A DNA stretch of 64,000 nucleotides. Origin: Omphiscola glabra (taxonomy: Eukaryota; Mollusca; Gastropoda; Lymnaeidae). Position 1 is the stretch's first letter. The number at the start of each line of letters is the position of its first letter. This document shows, one piece after another, positions 24,686 to 37,359 of this stretch. Both the position numbers and the translations under genes were made by a program. Where the stretch lies: positions 250,501 through 314,500 of the forward strand of contig OZ024810.1 of the NCBI GenBank assembly GCA_964017045.1, read 5' to 3'. The notes below the pieces were generated by a model. The model ran no database searches. It had not been told where the DNA came from and saw only the letters and a program-made list of their open reading frames with translations.

Positions 24686-26160
24686 GGATGAAGATGATAA
24701 ATGATGCATTTTTAGGACCAGATTTCAATTTCACTTATAAGTTGTCTGATGTCTGATCTTTTTATTTAATTTTTGTTTAAATACATAATTCTCATGTTTC
24801 CTTAAGACCTATTCGTTTTTTCTCCATGAAATTTTCAATTCCTCTAATGTAAATAATTATATAATATTTATTTTGAAGGCTGTGTGTACATCTAATATTT
24901 CTTAAAAGACTCAAATCATACTCAAATAATTTTTGTTTAAAGAAACGCCAGGTTTGTTGGATTTAAAAACAATAAAATATCTAATTAATTATTGCTGTGC
25001 CTCATCTACCCCACCCACTTACATAATTTTTGTTGTTAAGACAAGTACTTTACTGTCATAGATTTATGAATGACAGACATCTGAACATTTTGGTAAATTA
25101 GTTTAGCTAAATATTGATCAATTAAAATCTCCCTTATATTATATAGAGCTGAATTTGTTCCATACGCAGGAGGTTTTGTTGAAAACACTTTCTTGGTTTG
25201 TTGGAAAAAAAACTGTGTTGTTGTTAGTTTCTAAAACTAGAAATCCCCCAAATCCCCTAAAAAATATCCTACAAATGGTTGCTATTTAAATGTTAATCAC
25301 TTGTGAATACACTTTTTTCCAACAGCAGGTTACAATAAAAATGTCTAATCCTAAGTCATTTCAATGTAGTAAGGGGCAGTAACACTTAGAATGGAAACAT
25401 TAATTATAATCATGAATCAAAGTAGGCATTAACATTCCTTATGCAAAATGTAATATGTTTTTGACAGTTGGTGAGATTTCGGATTATAATTGACAGAGGT
25501 GTTGTGATTTCGGATTATAATTGACAGAGGTGTTGTGCAATGTACAGCAGCCTATCTAACTCTAGACAATATTTCTATGTGATCAATCAACAACAGAGAA
25601 TATTCTCAATGCACTGAGAATTCATTATGCACTTTCTTCTTCATATAATTATACAATTTATGATTATTTATTATTCAGTTATGTGTCAACTTAAATTTCT
25701 TTTTTTATAAATGAAATAAAATGTTGAGATGACATTGTTTTATGTTTATATTTATTGTGCTCTTTCCCTGCATTACAATGATTTGTGGTTTTTGTTTTCA
25801 CATGCTACTTTAACTTCCATTGAGTTGAGATGAATTGAAATTAAACTTTAGGTTTCACCTTGAAATTAACTTCGCCTTGAAAATGTAACTCTATGAATTA
25901 TGTGAATGATAAGATTGTTTGGGACTCGCATACATTTGTATGATTTCCTTCAGTTCTCTGGCAATATTTTGATTTAAATTTAATGGCTTATTTGTACTCT
26001 AGAGAAATACTATAGATGTCTTGTTATAATTGTAAAATGTTGTCTTGGTTAAAAATATATATTTATTTATGGGCTGAAAATGAATATGTACTGGTTCAAG
26101 GTAATCAAAACATTTCCATTTATTTGGATCAATAAAGAATCTTATCTTATCTTATTTAGG
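24686..26160 (+). other. probable 3'UTR and downstream DNA of the nucleoredoxin-like gene
   Basis: AT-rich, no exon seen. Candidate polyadenylation signals aataaa occur near 24970, 25717 and 26132. The last is followed by tcttatcttatctta, which may instead be the tail of a small retroposon. Which signal is used cannot be decided here. Confidence 0.4.
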
Positions 26161-26204
26161 CTTCAAGCAGGACCATCTTTACAACATTGGAGGCCCGGGG
26201 CAAA

Positions 26205-26350
26205 GCAGTGCACTAGAGCCCCTGACAACACAACCCGCACTAGAGCCCCCTGACAACACAACCCGCACTAGAGCCCCTGACAACACAACCCAGACTAGAG
26301 CCCCCTGACAACACAACCCGCACTAGAGCCTCCTGACAACACAACCCACC
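26205..26350. repeat. 28-bp tandem repeat, about 5 copies
   Basis: Unit cgcactagagccccctgaca followed by acacaacc. Confidence 0.88.
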
Positions 26351-27063
26351 AGGGTCGTGTGAAGGGGGACACTGCATGCACAGGAATTAAAGCCAGTTCA
26401 AAGGTTTTGGCCCCAATTTAATTTTACTGCAAAGCTGATTGTTTATAAGCTTCAATCTTGAAATAAAACGTTCTCCTGTACACTAATCATCATGGAAATG
26501 AACACTCTGATTGTATTTTCAACATTATGAAATAAGAGTTCAAGTGTCACAATTTTCATCAAGAAACCGATAGTTCTTGAGATGCTTGCATTCACTTAAA
26601 AAAAGATCATCCTTTGATCTTTGTGATAAATGTTAAATGTTAGCTGGAACTTTTTATTTAGCTCATCGGAATCAATTGTTTTTAATTCAGTGAATAAATG
26701 AAAACAGATTGCCAATTCAAGCATAATCTTCTGCACGTATTGTCTGGTAAGAATTCAGGGAGTCCAAAATATGGTAAAATGTTTCGATCTTAAACTTTTC
26801 CCTTTTATCATTATTAGATAGAGCTGTCTCTTCTTCTGGTCCATCATATCTACATAGATTTACACTTCACTTTCGTTTCCGTTTCTTACCATCCCTATAA
26901 TCCAATTCTGGAACCTACTCTTGGCCCTCAGTTCATAGTTACTAATCTAATCTAATCTATTTTAGAAAAACCATAAACTATGAAGCTCATGAATTCTTCC
27001 CCAACTCACCCTCCCCTAAACTCAACTTGCCATAAACTACTCCCCCAGCAGTCTTTATTTCAG

Positions 27064-27226
27064 TCAGGCCATGAAGCGGCATGCAGGGAGCATTCCACCC
27101 CTGAAACAGTATCACCCATCCTTCCACTCGATTGTCTATGCGAGTGAGGTGGTACCAGAGAAGGAACGTCTGGCCGCCCGCAGCAGCCAGGCCAGACTTT
27201 CTAGGGCTGGGGTGGATATATTTTAG
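27064..27226 (+). CDS. possible orphan terminal coding exon, unrecognised
   Basis: A pyrimidine-rich acceptor (tctttatttcag, ending 27063) precedes an open frame reading QAMKRHAGSIPPLKQY..., later VVPEKERLAARSSQARLSRA, ending GVDIF and TAG at 27224. Its GC content is clearly higher than the flanks. Fifty-one residues follow the internal Met at 27071. No domain is recognised and no upstream exon could be joined to it. It could be the last exon of an unseen gene, a gene fragment, or part of a transposon. Confidence 0.35.
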
Positions 27227-27239
27227 ATCCCTATGTCAC

Positions 27240-28310
27240 TCCTTCCCAACCCGGGGAGATGCGTAGGTGTTTTACAGATGCCCTCTAATAGGGTTTACGT
27301 GGTTTTCTGCAATGTGACTACCTCACACAACAGTTGGGAAAGAAAGAGGTTGCCTAGGAGCAGTACCTTCTAAGACTGCATATTTGGAATCATCGGCGAG
27401 GGTCACCACATTCCTTCACCTCATATCCATACAGCAACTGTAATCTTGTCCCAACCCGTTTCTGCATTATTTTCAACTGCATTTGATAGAAAACCACGCA
27501 GCCGTGCTCTTTCTAACGCAGTTTCCATGCATTACCTTTGCCTTTAAGCGCAGGTCCCCTTCATGGTGATACTGTGCCCCGAGTAACTTTTCAGGGGGTT
27601 TGTGGCAAACGCCTCTTTATCAACATGCCAATTATGGGACGGACATGCCGGTGGGGGGGGGGGGCGGAGTTTATTACTCTTCATAGTTACTAAATTTTCT
27701 CAAATTTCTTGAAGATAGGATTTCATAGATTCAAGAAGATTTAATGGCTGATTGTATGTCAACATCTTTTAACTGCATGACCTTATTTGGTTTTTTTCAC
27801 TCTTACCAGAATGTGGTTCCAAAGAATTTTCAGAATGATCTTTTCCAGGTTCTCCATGAAGATTTTCTTGCTTAGGCCTTCTGCCTCACGCCTCGTAATG
27901 TCACATCCTGATCAGTGTCAGCTGATATACTTATGATATAGCCATAGCATAGAATCCATCGCATCTTGACCGTATACTAACACTACCATGAGAAATACGG
28001 TATACCGAAAAATACCACATTAATTATCTTCAAAAGCACCGTATTTTCATCTAAGATATAATTAATTAAATTAAGTTTTTGTTTTGTATGGCCCAGGTTT
28101 TAATCAAAGAAGATTGTAAACAAAAATTCTTCTCAATTTTTTTTGATTCATATCTGCAAAGAGTGAAACTTGTTGATGAGAGTTATTCCCCTTTAATAAG
28201 AAACTAACATTTAATTCGCATTAATTTAATGATATTACTTTTGGAATGTGCCGATAAAATCGTGCGATTGGCAAACATGTTGTCCAATGACTTGTGTATG
28301 TGTGTGTGGG
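27240..28310. other. intergenic DNA, no gene seen
   Basis: The first 400 bp stays GC-richer than its surroundings, as if part of the same insertion or transcript as the candidate exon before it. A G-run lies near 27650-27662. Nothing else is supported. Confidence 0.4.
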
Positions 28311-28317
28311 GGGTGTC

Positions 28318-28770
28318 TTGTTCCACTGATTTAGGGTGGTCCACTGACTTTTTGGGGTCCACTGACATTTGGTGGTCCACTGACTTTTGGTGTGGGTCCT
28401 CTAACTTTCGGGGGTTCGCTAACTTTTTGTCAGTTTTGTGAGGATCCACTGACTTTTTTGTTGGAGTTCACTGACTTTTGTGTGTGGGTACACTGACTTT
28501 TGGGGGTTCGTTGACTTTTGTGTGTGGGTACACTGACTTTTGGGGGTTCGTTGACTTTTGTGTGTGGGTACACTGACTTTTGGGGGTTCGTTGACTTTTG
28601 TGTGTGGGTACACTGACTTTTGGGGGTTCGTTGACTTTTGTGTGTGGGTACACTGACTTTTGGGGGTTCGTTGACTTTTGTGTGTGGGTACACTGACTTT
28701 TGGGGGTTCGTTGACGTTTGTGTGTGGGTACACTGACATTTGGGGGTTCGTTGACTTTTTTTTTAGGTTT
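28318..28770. repeat. 40-bp minisatellite, about 7 copies, with diverged edge
   Basis: Unit tgggggttcgttgacttttg followed by tgtgtgggtacactgacttt (28500-28760). A more diverged ggtccactgacttttgg form precedes it. Confidence 0.93.
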
Positions 28771-30640
28771 AATGACCTGTGGTTGTTCCGCTAACTTTGG
28801 GGGGGGGGGGGGGGGTGATTGAATTTTTGGTGGTTCATTAACTTTTTGTGGGGGTTACACTGAATTTTATTTGGGGGGGGGGGGTCCACTGACTGTTGTG
28901 GTATTAAATTGCCAAAATCTTTCAATATTCATTAACAAAATGTACATCATAATGTCTTTAGAAGTGTGAGTCATCATAATGTCTTAGAAGTGTGAGTTTC
29001 ATGAAGTGTTAGTCTCACAGAAGTATCTAAAAGAGTCTCCTAGTAGTAGTAGACAATAATGAGGCCCCCTTGAAATGTGAGTCTTATAGAAGAGTGAGAC
29101 TTCTAGAAGAGTGAGGGCCCCCCCGCCCCTCTTTTTTTTGAAGTGTGTGTATCCTAGACGATTGAGGCCACCTGAGTTATAATATTATAAACAATTAATA
29201 AATATAAACATTAGAATTAGATTAAATAAAGATATAAGTATTATATAATATGTGTTATGTACCGGTAGTGATCTTCTTTCATTATGGCATATTTTCTATG
29301 GAATTAATTGTTTTTTTTAATGAATCGTTATAACATCATTATTTAAAAAAATAATTTAAATCACCCAATTCAACCATTTACAATTTTTAATAGAGAAATA
29401 AATTGAGCGAAACACTGTAACTTTATTTCATAAAATTTTGTGGCAAAGTATTACTGGATTTGATATTGTTTTCAGACTCATTTTATAAATAAATTTGTGC
29501 TGATTATTATTTATGACTACGGCACCCCCCCCCCCCCCCCCCCACCCCGAAAAAATACAAAATTATTATTAAAAACTAATACATGATTTAGTTATTTAAA
29601 AAAATTATTTATACAAGATTATTTGGAGTAAAAATTCAGCTAAAATTGAATGACCTAGTTATTCTAAATAGAGGCACCGGCTCCGTTTTGTTTAGTGCTC
29701 TAGGTTTGTTGTGACGACGAAAATGAACATGTGTGGTTTATGTAATCGTACTTGTCAGGATTCCTGGCTTATATAAAACTGAAAAATTTGTAAAAGTACT
29801 GAAAGGTTTGTTTGATATTCCACTGCGTTAAAATATACAGAACCAGGTGAAATTAAATTTAATAATGCAACAAGAAAATAAAAGTGACTAACTGTGATTC
29901 ACTAAACTAATCATAATCACTGTCACCGTCACTATTGTGACAACTATTGTCAATTGTGATTTAGGACAAGGAAATTAAATTCATTGACAGCGGTGATGTG
30001 ATTAGACTAAGTCAGTAGTAAGGGTATTTAACTTAACTTGACTCGTACTGTTTTACTCAGACTAGATAGGCAGTGTGCCTATTTTTATATAATATTAATG
30101 TTAGTCTCTAACTCTATAGTCTAACTAATCTATACTTACTATATTATAATTATAAGCCTACTATCCTATTTTATGTTATAGTTCATTAAGACTTAGTTGT
30201 AAGTGACTTAGAGTCTAAGTTAGACTTAAATGTATCATAGTATAGTCTATAACTATACTGAATACTGAACTATAGTATAGTCATAATAGTGGTGTAAAGT
30301 GTAACTGTGAGTAGTATCTGTAACTGTAGCAGTTGTAATAGTTAAGTTAGTATTATTATTTAGTACACTAGTACTAGCATACTTGCAGGGCCTACCTTTT
30401 ATCCTACACTATCCTGTATCACCTATTCCTATATGACTGTCCTATTATACTTGTACACCATTATGCAGAGCCCATCAGTGAAAGTGATAGTTTCATATAT
30501 TTTAAAATAAATCAACTCACGCAAGAGTTCAGACAGTGTCAGTCAGTGACTTCTTGACGACAAGTCAACCACATGTTTAATAATTTAATATTTCGCTCAA
30601 TTTTTAACCAAGTTTAATTTTTAAGTTACAATATTGTCTA
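28771..30640. other. AT-rich intergenic DNA upstream of the desaturase
   Basis: Holds long G and C homopolymers (28799-28814, 28875-28884, 29524-29543) and a stretch of tagtctaactatag-like low-complexity DNA at 30020-30370. No gene was found. The promoter of the desaturase must lie in the right-hand part, but no clear core element was identified. Confidence 0.45.
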
Positions 30641-30646
30641 TATACA

Positions 30647-30823
30647 GTAAGACGTTAATAATATGGACATTGAAAATCCGGCTGGCCTAATCAGAAAAAT
30701 ATTTTCTAGGGAGCAAGAATCTCAATGGGATAAAAGTAGTATTGGCATACTCAAAAACCCCTTAAATATTGTTTCATTTTTAACTTTATATTTAATTTTT
30801 AACTTTACATTTAATTTTTTTAG
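30647..30823 (+). other. candidate 5'UTR intron of the desaturase gene
   Basis: GTAAGA at 30647 and a T-rich acceptor ending in AG at 30823, three bases before the ATG, could bound a 177-nt intron. If it is instead retained, a 71-codon out-of-frame upstream ORF (30663-30878) would overlap the start. Confidence 0.35.
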
Positions 30824-30826
30824 AAA

Positions 30827-33800
30827 ATGGGTAAAGGTTCCAAAGCACAAAATGGTACTTCACACCTCAATCAACTAATAACATTTGATGAAGTAAGTCG
30901 GCACAATAAAAGAGATGACCAGTGGATTTTAATTAATGGAAAGGTTTACAATGTCACAGAATTTGCTAAAAAGCATCCTGGAGGTGCTAAAATTCTCAAT
31001 CATTATGCAGGGGAAGATGCCACGGTAATTATATTTTTAAAAATTATTTAAATAAAATTGTAAGCTATGATACACAGCATAAAGTTGGTTACACAATTTT
31101 GATGCCTTCTAAAATGTTACTCATTATCACGCATGGTATTTAGGACTGTGGGACATAATACTCGGAAGAAGGAGTGACAAGATGTAATAAAATTATAAAT
31201 ATTAAATATTTTTTACTAAGAACAATTTCATCCATTTAAAAGTTAGAACATAGATTATGCATAGAGGATAGAATTATATTTTTTTAACTACCAATAAAAA
31301 GGCTTTATTACAATACATTATCTCCTAATTACCTCAAAACCAAGATAAAATGTACTATTAGGGATGGCTGGCCTCCACATAATAAGAGTGAGAGGGAGGA
31401 ACATTGGTCTCCATTTATAAAGCTTTCCAACATGTATTAATATATTTTAATAAAAACGCCTGGACCTTTTTTTTTAGAAATTAATTGGTAGCTAATCATT
31501 ACATAGGCCATCCGCGTCATATTAGTTTCTCTATATATAACTGTAATACTGGAGCTCTGCTATCTGTCCAGGTGTTTTTTGTGTTATAGGGTTTATTATC
31601 ACGTAAATATTTTTGTCATAATGGATGTGATTACATTTCCTGTACACAGGATGCATGGGTGGCCTTTCATAATGACAAGGAAAAAGTCAGTAAATATCTT
31701 AGTACCTTGTATGTGGGGGATGTCACAGATGTGCCTGTGGTGAGTTGACTCTGTCATTTATTTTATTTTTATATAAAAAATTATGTCTTTATTCGAATAC
31801 TGGTAAGATTCTATTTTAATTATATGAGTTTTCAGCTCACCCAAGACTTACATAATAATGTTCCTTAGATAAGAAAATATCAGTAAAAGAAAGAAATTAG
31901 TTTTAACATCCATTTAAAAAGGATTCAGGAAATTTGGGTCCAATTAAAAAAAAAATTATTACCTATTTTATTAATTTTTTTTAGATTTTCCAAACACTTA
32001 ATCATTAACAGCAATAAGGAATGCTTCATTTAACAAACTGAGTATGAGATGAATATGTTAATTGCAATTATTTTTGTTGTGTGTGGTCCATGGAGTGAAC
32101 ATTTTTATAAAACTTATACAGTATCTTTGTACACAAACTAAAGAAAGGAAATATAAAATATTTTTGACTTTTTTAATAATTATGGTGCTCCATAGCAGTC
32201 AGAATATGATACTTGACTGTACTTTCTTGTGGGGCTCACATATGCAGATTGCAGTATTCATAAATGCCATAGATCCGTAAAATCCCTCTTGTTTAACTAT
32301 ATTGGATGACTACTTTTCCCACACAGACAGAAATCAAAGAAGACTTTCGCCAGCTCCGCAAGTTAGTTGTCGAGAAGGGTTGGATGAAGCCTGAACCCCT
32401 CTTTTATATTTTTCACTTTTTACACATTGTAATCCTTGAGGCAGCAGCTGTCTGGTTGCTATGGTATTTTGGCACCAGCTGGTACATGATTCTCACAGCC
32501 ATGTTGATCTTAACCACTGCACAGGTAAACATAAATAATAATTTTTGAAAAACAAATAAATAATAAAAAAGGTGTCTCTTTATATGGCAGATAGTGTAGA
32601 TGGAATATTTAAATAATCACACAACATTGGACAAGACAATTCCATCTCCATTGAAAAGTGCCCCATTTTAGTTTGGAGTTGATTATTTATGATGATGTTC
32701 ACCCATCTGCTATTAACTGCTTTAAAATAAACCGAACACCTTAATAAAATCCCTGGAACTTAAAATTAGAATATTGAAGTGATACATAGTTATTTAGCCA
32801 TTATGATTATTATGGAAGTCAAAATTAAGGAAAATGCTGTTTTAAACATAAGTGCTAAATGGTGAGCAAAAGTATATACCAGGACTAAACCAGGGGATGA
32901 TATTTTCTGTTTGGAGTGTCATATACTGTTGCCTAACCCTGAATCAGTGAAAAAAATGGGGAAAGATCATATGTACTATTAATTTTCTCCCTAGGATTTA
33001 TGTTATTCATACCTGTTTTTTCACTCTGCTTTTTGTGAATACTTAAATCTATTTATCACAAATTGCCATTGACTCTTCTTACTTATTCCAATCCAACTCT
33101 CTGCTAAATACTGACTTCTGACTTATTCCAATCCAACCCTCTGCTAAATACTGACTTATTCCAATCCAACCCTCTGCTAAATACTGACTTCTGGCTTATT
33201 CCAATCCAACCCTCTGCTAAATACTGACTTCTGACTTATTCCAATCCAACCCTCTGCTAAATACTGACTTCTGGCTTATTCCAATCCAACCCTCTGCTAA
33301 ATACTGACTTCTGACTTATTCCAATCCAACCCTCTGCTAAATACTGACTTCTGGCTTATTCTAATCCAACCCTCTGCTAAATACTGACTCTGATTGTGGC
33401 AAATTGAATCTGACCTTGTCCAGGCTCAAGCAGGGTGGACTCAGCATGACTACGGTCATCATAGTGTGTTTCCCGATGTCAGGCGTTCCCATTTACTCCA
33501 TCATCTGACTATAGGCTTTATGAAGGTAAGAGAAGTCAGATCTTGCTAGGATAATTTATTCAAACAGATAAGTGTAGGTCTTTTAAAGTCTGGGAGAAAT
33601 GTTGGGGGTGAGGGGGTATCCATTGAAAGCTTCATTAGGGACTATTTTCTCTAATAATGAGGAATTCACCAGTTGTCCAACAAAAGTTTTTAATTATTAG
33701 TTTAATGCTTTAAAGAAATTTATATCTTAAAGAAAATTTAAATTGAGCATTATAATAAGAAAAACAGAGAAATATTGTAAAATGAGCACACAATAAGACA

Positions 33801-36800
33801 GAATAAGAAGAGAAAAAAGTCTTACGGATTTTTAAAAAACACAAAATAAACATTGTTAACACTCAAAACAAACAACTTAAAACAACCTTAGAAGAAAAAC
33901 ACAAAATGTCTATTAAAAAAGAAATTGCAATAAACAGAGATGGAAAAAAAACAGCTTCATACTAATTTTTGATTCTCCCAGCCTCATATTAACTATGGTT
34001 CTCTCAGCCTCATATTAACTATGGTTCTCTCAGCTTTATATTAACTATGGTTCTCTCAGCCTCACATTAACTATGGTTCTCTCAGCTTTATATTAACTAT
34101 GGTTCTCTCAGCTTTATATTAACTATGGTTCTCTCAGCTTTATATTAACTATGGTTCTCTCAGCCTCATATTAACTATGGTTCTCTCAGCTTTATATTAA
34201 CTATGGTTCTCTCTGCTTTATATTAACTATGGTTCTCTCTGCTTTATATTAACTATGGTTCTCTCAGCTTTATATTAACTATGGTTCCCCATCTTATGCT
34301 GAAAAGATTTCTTCCATTGTCTTATTGATTAATACCAGTTGTGTACTTTCTGTTTCAGGGAGCTTCATCACACTGGTGGAACTTCAGGCACTTCCAGCAC
34401 CATGCCAAGCCTAATTTGATTAAAAAAGATCCCGACATCGAGATTGCCTATTTGTTTCTGATAGGGGACAAGCTTCCTGTGGAGTTTGGCAAGAAGAAAA
34501 AGGGTTTCATGCCTTACCAATGGCAGCAAGATTATTTCTTTTTATGTAATTGTCATGCCTTTCTGCCGCTCCCGTCTTACATTTTGCCTTTTCTATTTGC
34601 CTAGATTCCTAACAGTGAAAGGAAATATTTTCATATTATAAAAAAACAGAAAGAGATTATGTGTCACATTTGGTTGTTTAGAGATTATGTGTCACATTTG
34701 GTTGTTTAGAGATTATGTGTCACATTTGGTTGTTTAGAGATTATGTGTCACATTTGGTTGTTTAAACAAGCTGCATTTGTGTCACAATTTTAATTAATAA
34801 TGTATTATGGAAGTGAGTTTCATAGAGTTTTAAGAAAATAAATTTCATGCTATTCAAATTTTTTGCAGAGTAGTAACATGTTTAATTAAATCCCCTTTTT
34901 ATTACAGTAATTTCAAATGAATGGTCATATTTCATTTTTTATTTTTCAGTGGGTCCTCCATTATTGTTACCAATCTACTTTCATTTTGAAATAATTTACT
35001 TCTGCGTCAAGAGGAAGGATTGGCTTGTAAGCGGTTTATTCATTTTTTTCAAAGCAATTATTTTCGTGTATAAGCTCTAAACTTTTTTTAAATAAGTGCA
35101 AGTTAAACAATGTATTTAAGAGAAAAAAAGAAATATATTAAATTGAAAACAAAAAGAAGACTTATTTTTAATATTTAAATTTGTATTGAAGCTAAATTAT
35201 TTTTGTAAAAATTTATTTTTAGGACCTGGCTCTGGCAATAGGTTTTTTCCTGAGATTTTTCTACTTGTTTACACCATTCTTTGGTGGCTGGGGCACATTT
35301 GGGTTTTACATGGGGATGAGGTAAGTAAAGGGAGGTAAGATTTTAAAAAAATAATTAAGATCTGTCTATATCATGAAATCTTTTTAGTTAGGAAAAGGTA
35401 TAATAAGAGCTAATGCACCTGCAACGCAAGACTTGCATTGCAATTTATGTTTAAATCTGGCACCAGTCCATGATGCAATTTTGAGACTTGTCCACCCATG
35501 TGCCACACTTAAAAGAAATACTGTGTTGTACAAAAACTTGTCACTTTGTCATTTGTTACTTTTGTATTAAATTATTATTCTAATTATTAGTGGTCTTAAA
35601 TACTTTGAATCAGTGTCTAACTCTATGACTTTGAATCAGTGTCTAACTCTATGACTTTGAATCAGTGTCTAACTCTATGACTTTGAATCAGTGTCTAACT
35701 CTATGACTTTGAATCAGTGTCTAACTCTATGACTTTGAATCAGTGTCTAACTCTATGACTTTGAATCAGTGTCTAACTCTATGACTTTGAATCAGTGTCT
35801 AACTCTATGACTTTGAATCAATGTCTAACTCTATGACTTGTTGAGGTTTGTTGAAAGTCATTGGTTCACCTGGGTGACACAGATGAGCCACCTGCCCAAT
35901 GAAGTTGACTGGGACAGTAAAGATCTCGATTGGTTTCAAATGCAGCTGCGGTCGTCTTGTAATGTCAAGCCTGGTTGGTTCAACGACTGGTTTTCTGGTC
36001 ATTTGAATTACCAGATTGAACACCAGTAAGTGGTTTTTGTGGTCAGCTGTACACTTAGATTTCTCCACTTTTAAGAATACACCTGCTTTGGAGTAGAATA
36101 GTTTTATGTTTGAGGATTTTAACAATTACAGACATTGCCTTTTTTTTTTCTCTGATTGAAAGTTGAGTATTAATTTTAACAAATTTAAAATAGACTAAGT
36201 TAAACATTATTTTAAGCAAATTTTATACATAAATTAAAATATTCTACTATGTAATAGCTTGTTAGCAAAATGGAATTTTCCAGAGGGAAATGCTTAGCTG
36301 GTGGGCAGAAATAATGTTTTAAAGACTGTCGAAAAGCTGCACTCAAATCCATGCACATCGATCTGAATTTGTTGGGAGTGCTTGCCTTGGATCCTACACG
36401 CTTGCGATGCAGACTCACTATTGGAGCACAATCCTGATAAATGCACCACTCACACTCAAAGAAAGTGCATGCAAAGCAAGGAAAAGCAGAACCGAATCCA
36501 ATCCTATTGGGACCTCAAAACATGTGGTCTACAAACTGGATAGCTTTCCAGGTACAAATAGGATTGGCAAGCCACCTGCGTAATTACAGTTGAATATAGC
36601 CTTGGTCATCTTCCATTGCAAAGGATAAACAGACCTGCTTTTCCCTACACTTTTGCCATAGTAACTACATTTTTAAACCTAAGACTACGGCACTATGACG
36701 AGCCTAAAAAAAACTATGGTTTCAAGAGCTTTCTCATCTGTTTGGTTTATTTTTAATAAGAAAATCAATAATAGGTGTGTTGTCAGTAAAAATTTACAGC

Positions 36801-37359
36801 ATTTTTTGTGTTAAAATCGTAAGCAGTCGAATAAGAACAGTTATTAGCCTTTTCTGTCTCTATCTCAATGAGCCAACCAATATTTTTCTTTTTGAGGGTA
36901 TGTTAAATTTTAATTCAGACATGATCATTCAAATATCTTCTTTCTGCAGTTTATTTCCAACCATGCCTAGATGCAACTACCACAAGGTGGCACCACTGGT
37001 GCAGTCTTTGTGTAAAAAACATGGAATAGAGTATCGAAACAAAACCTTGTTTAATGCATGCGCTGACATAATCAGGTATTTTATGTACTGTAAATAGTAT
37101 CCCAGCAGTAAATGGATGGACAAACAGTTACTGATTCCCATTAAATGCCCAGCAATAAATTCAAACTCAGACTAATAATAAGTGATTATTTTTTTAAAAC
37201 AGTAAATTAGTTGAATCATTTAACACTGGTAAATGGAACCAAATAAAATTAACAATTGATAATAAATGTATTAAGAAGTAATTTTTCTTTTTTTTATTAT
37301 TTAACTTCAGAATGCTGCGAAAATCTGGACAACTCTGGTATGACGCATACAATGAGTAG
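30827..37359 (+). CDS. front-end fatty acyl desaturase with N-terminal cytochrome b5 domain, ten exons
   Basis: Exons 30827-31024, 31650-31739, 32327-32524, 33424-33525, 34359-34545, 34950-35026, 35223-35320, 35846-36025, 36950-37075 and 37311-37359 join in phase into 434 aa. Residues 19-96 form a cytochrome b5 domain with haem motif HPGG (50-53) and second ligand His73. The three iron-binding histidine boxes follow: HDYGH (170-174), HFQHH (207-211) and QIEHH (373-377). Gln in the third box marks the front-end class (delta-4/5/6/8). Membrane segments lie around 120-160 and 255-315. Such enzymes sit in the endoplasmic reticulum and introduce double bases-to-carboxyl double bonds in C18-C22 polyunsaturated acyl chains, using electrons from the fused b5. 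Length matches the animal FADS family (about 440 aa), and all key residues are intact. Regiospecificity cannot be read from the sequence. Exon 8's acceptor directly follows a minisatellite. Confidence 0.96.
31025..32326 (+). other. desaturase introns 1 and 2
   Basis: AT-rich intron DNA on both sides of the small exon 31650-31739. No repeats or additional exons noticed. A 72-aa open frame at 32062 is low-complexity and probably chance. Confidence 0.55.
33070..33395. repeat. 40-bp minisatellite, about 8 copies, in desaturase intron 3
   Basis: Unit gacttctggcttattccaat followed by ccaaccctctgctaaatact, ending about 30 bp before the acceptor of exon 4 (33424). Two early copies are shortened. Confidence 0.93.
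33970..34295. repeat. 26-bp minisatellite, about 12 copies, in desaturase intron 4
   Basis: Unit ctctcagctttatattaact followed by atggtt. It ends about 60 bp before exon 5. Confidence 0.93.
34655..34766. repeat. 28-bp tandem repeat, 4 copies, in desaturase intron 5
   Basis: Unit agagattatgtgtcacattt followed by ggttgttt. Confidence 0.92.
35595..35840. repeat. 26-bp minisatellite, about 9.5 copies, abutting desaturase exon 8
   Basis: Unit gactttgaatcagtgtctaa followed by ctctat. The last copy runs into gacttgttgag, whose AG is the splice acceptor of exon 8 (35846). Confidence 0.94.
36270..36690. other. GC-richer block inside desaturase intron 8
   Basis: Composition differs from the AT-rich intron around it. 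It carries no long open frame. It may be a decayed transposon, but no termini or domain were recognised. Confidence 0.3.

Noticed and set aside
30663..30878. 71-aa frame MDIENPAGLIRK as the desaturase N-terminus
   Set aside because: It is out of frame with the cytochrome b5 domain. The ATG at 30827 gives a normal family N-terminus.
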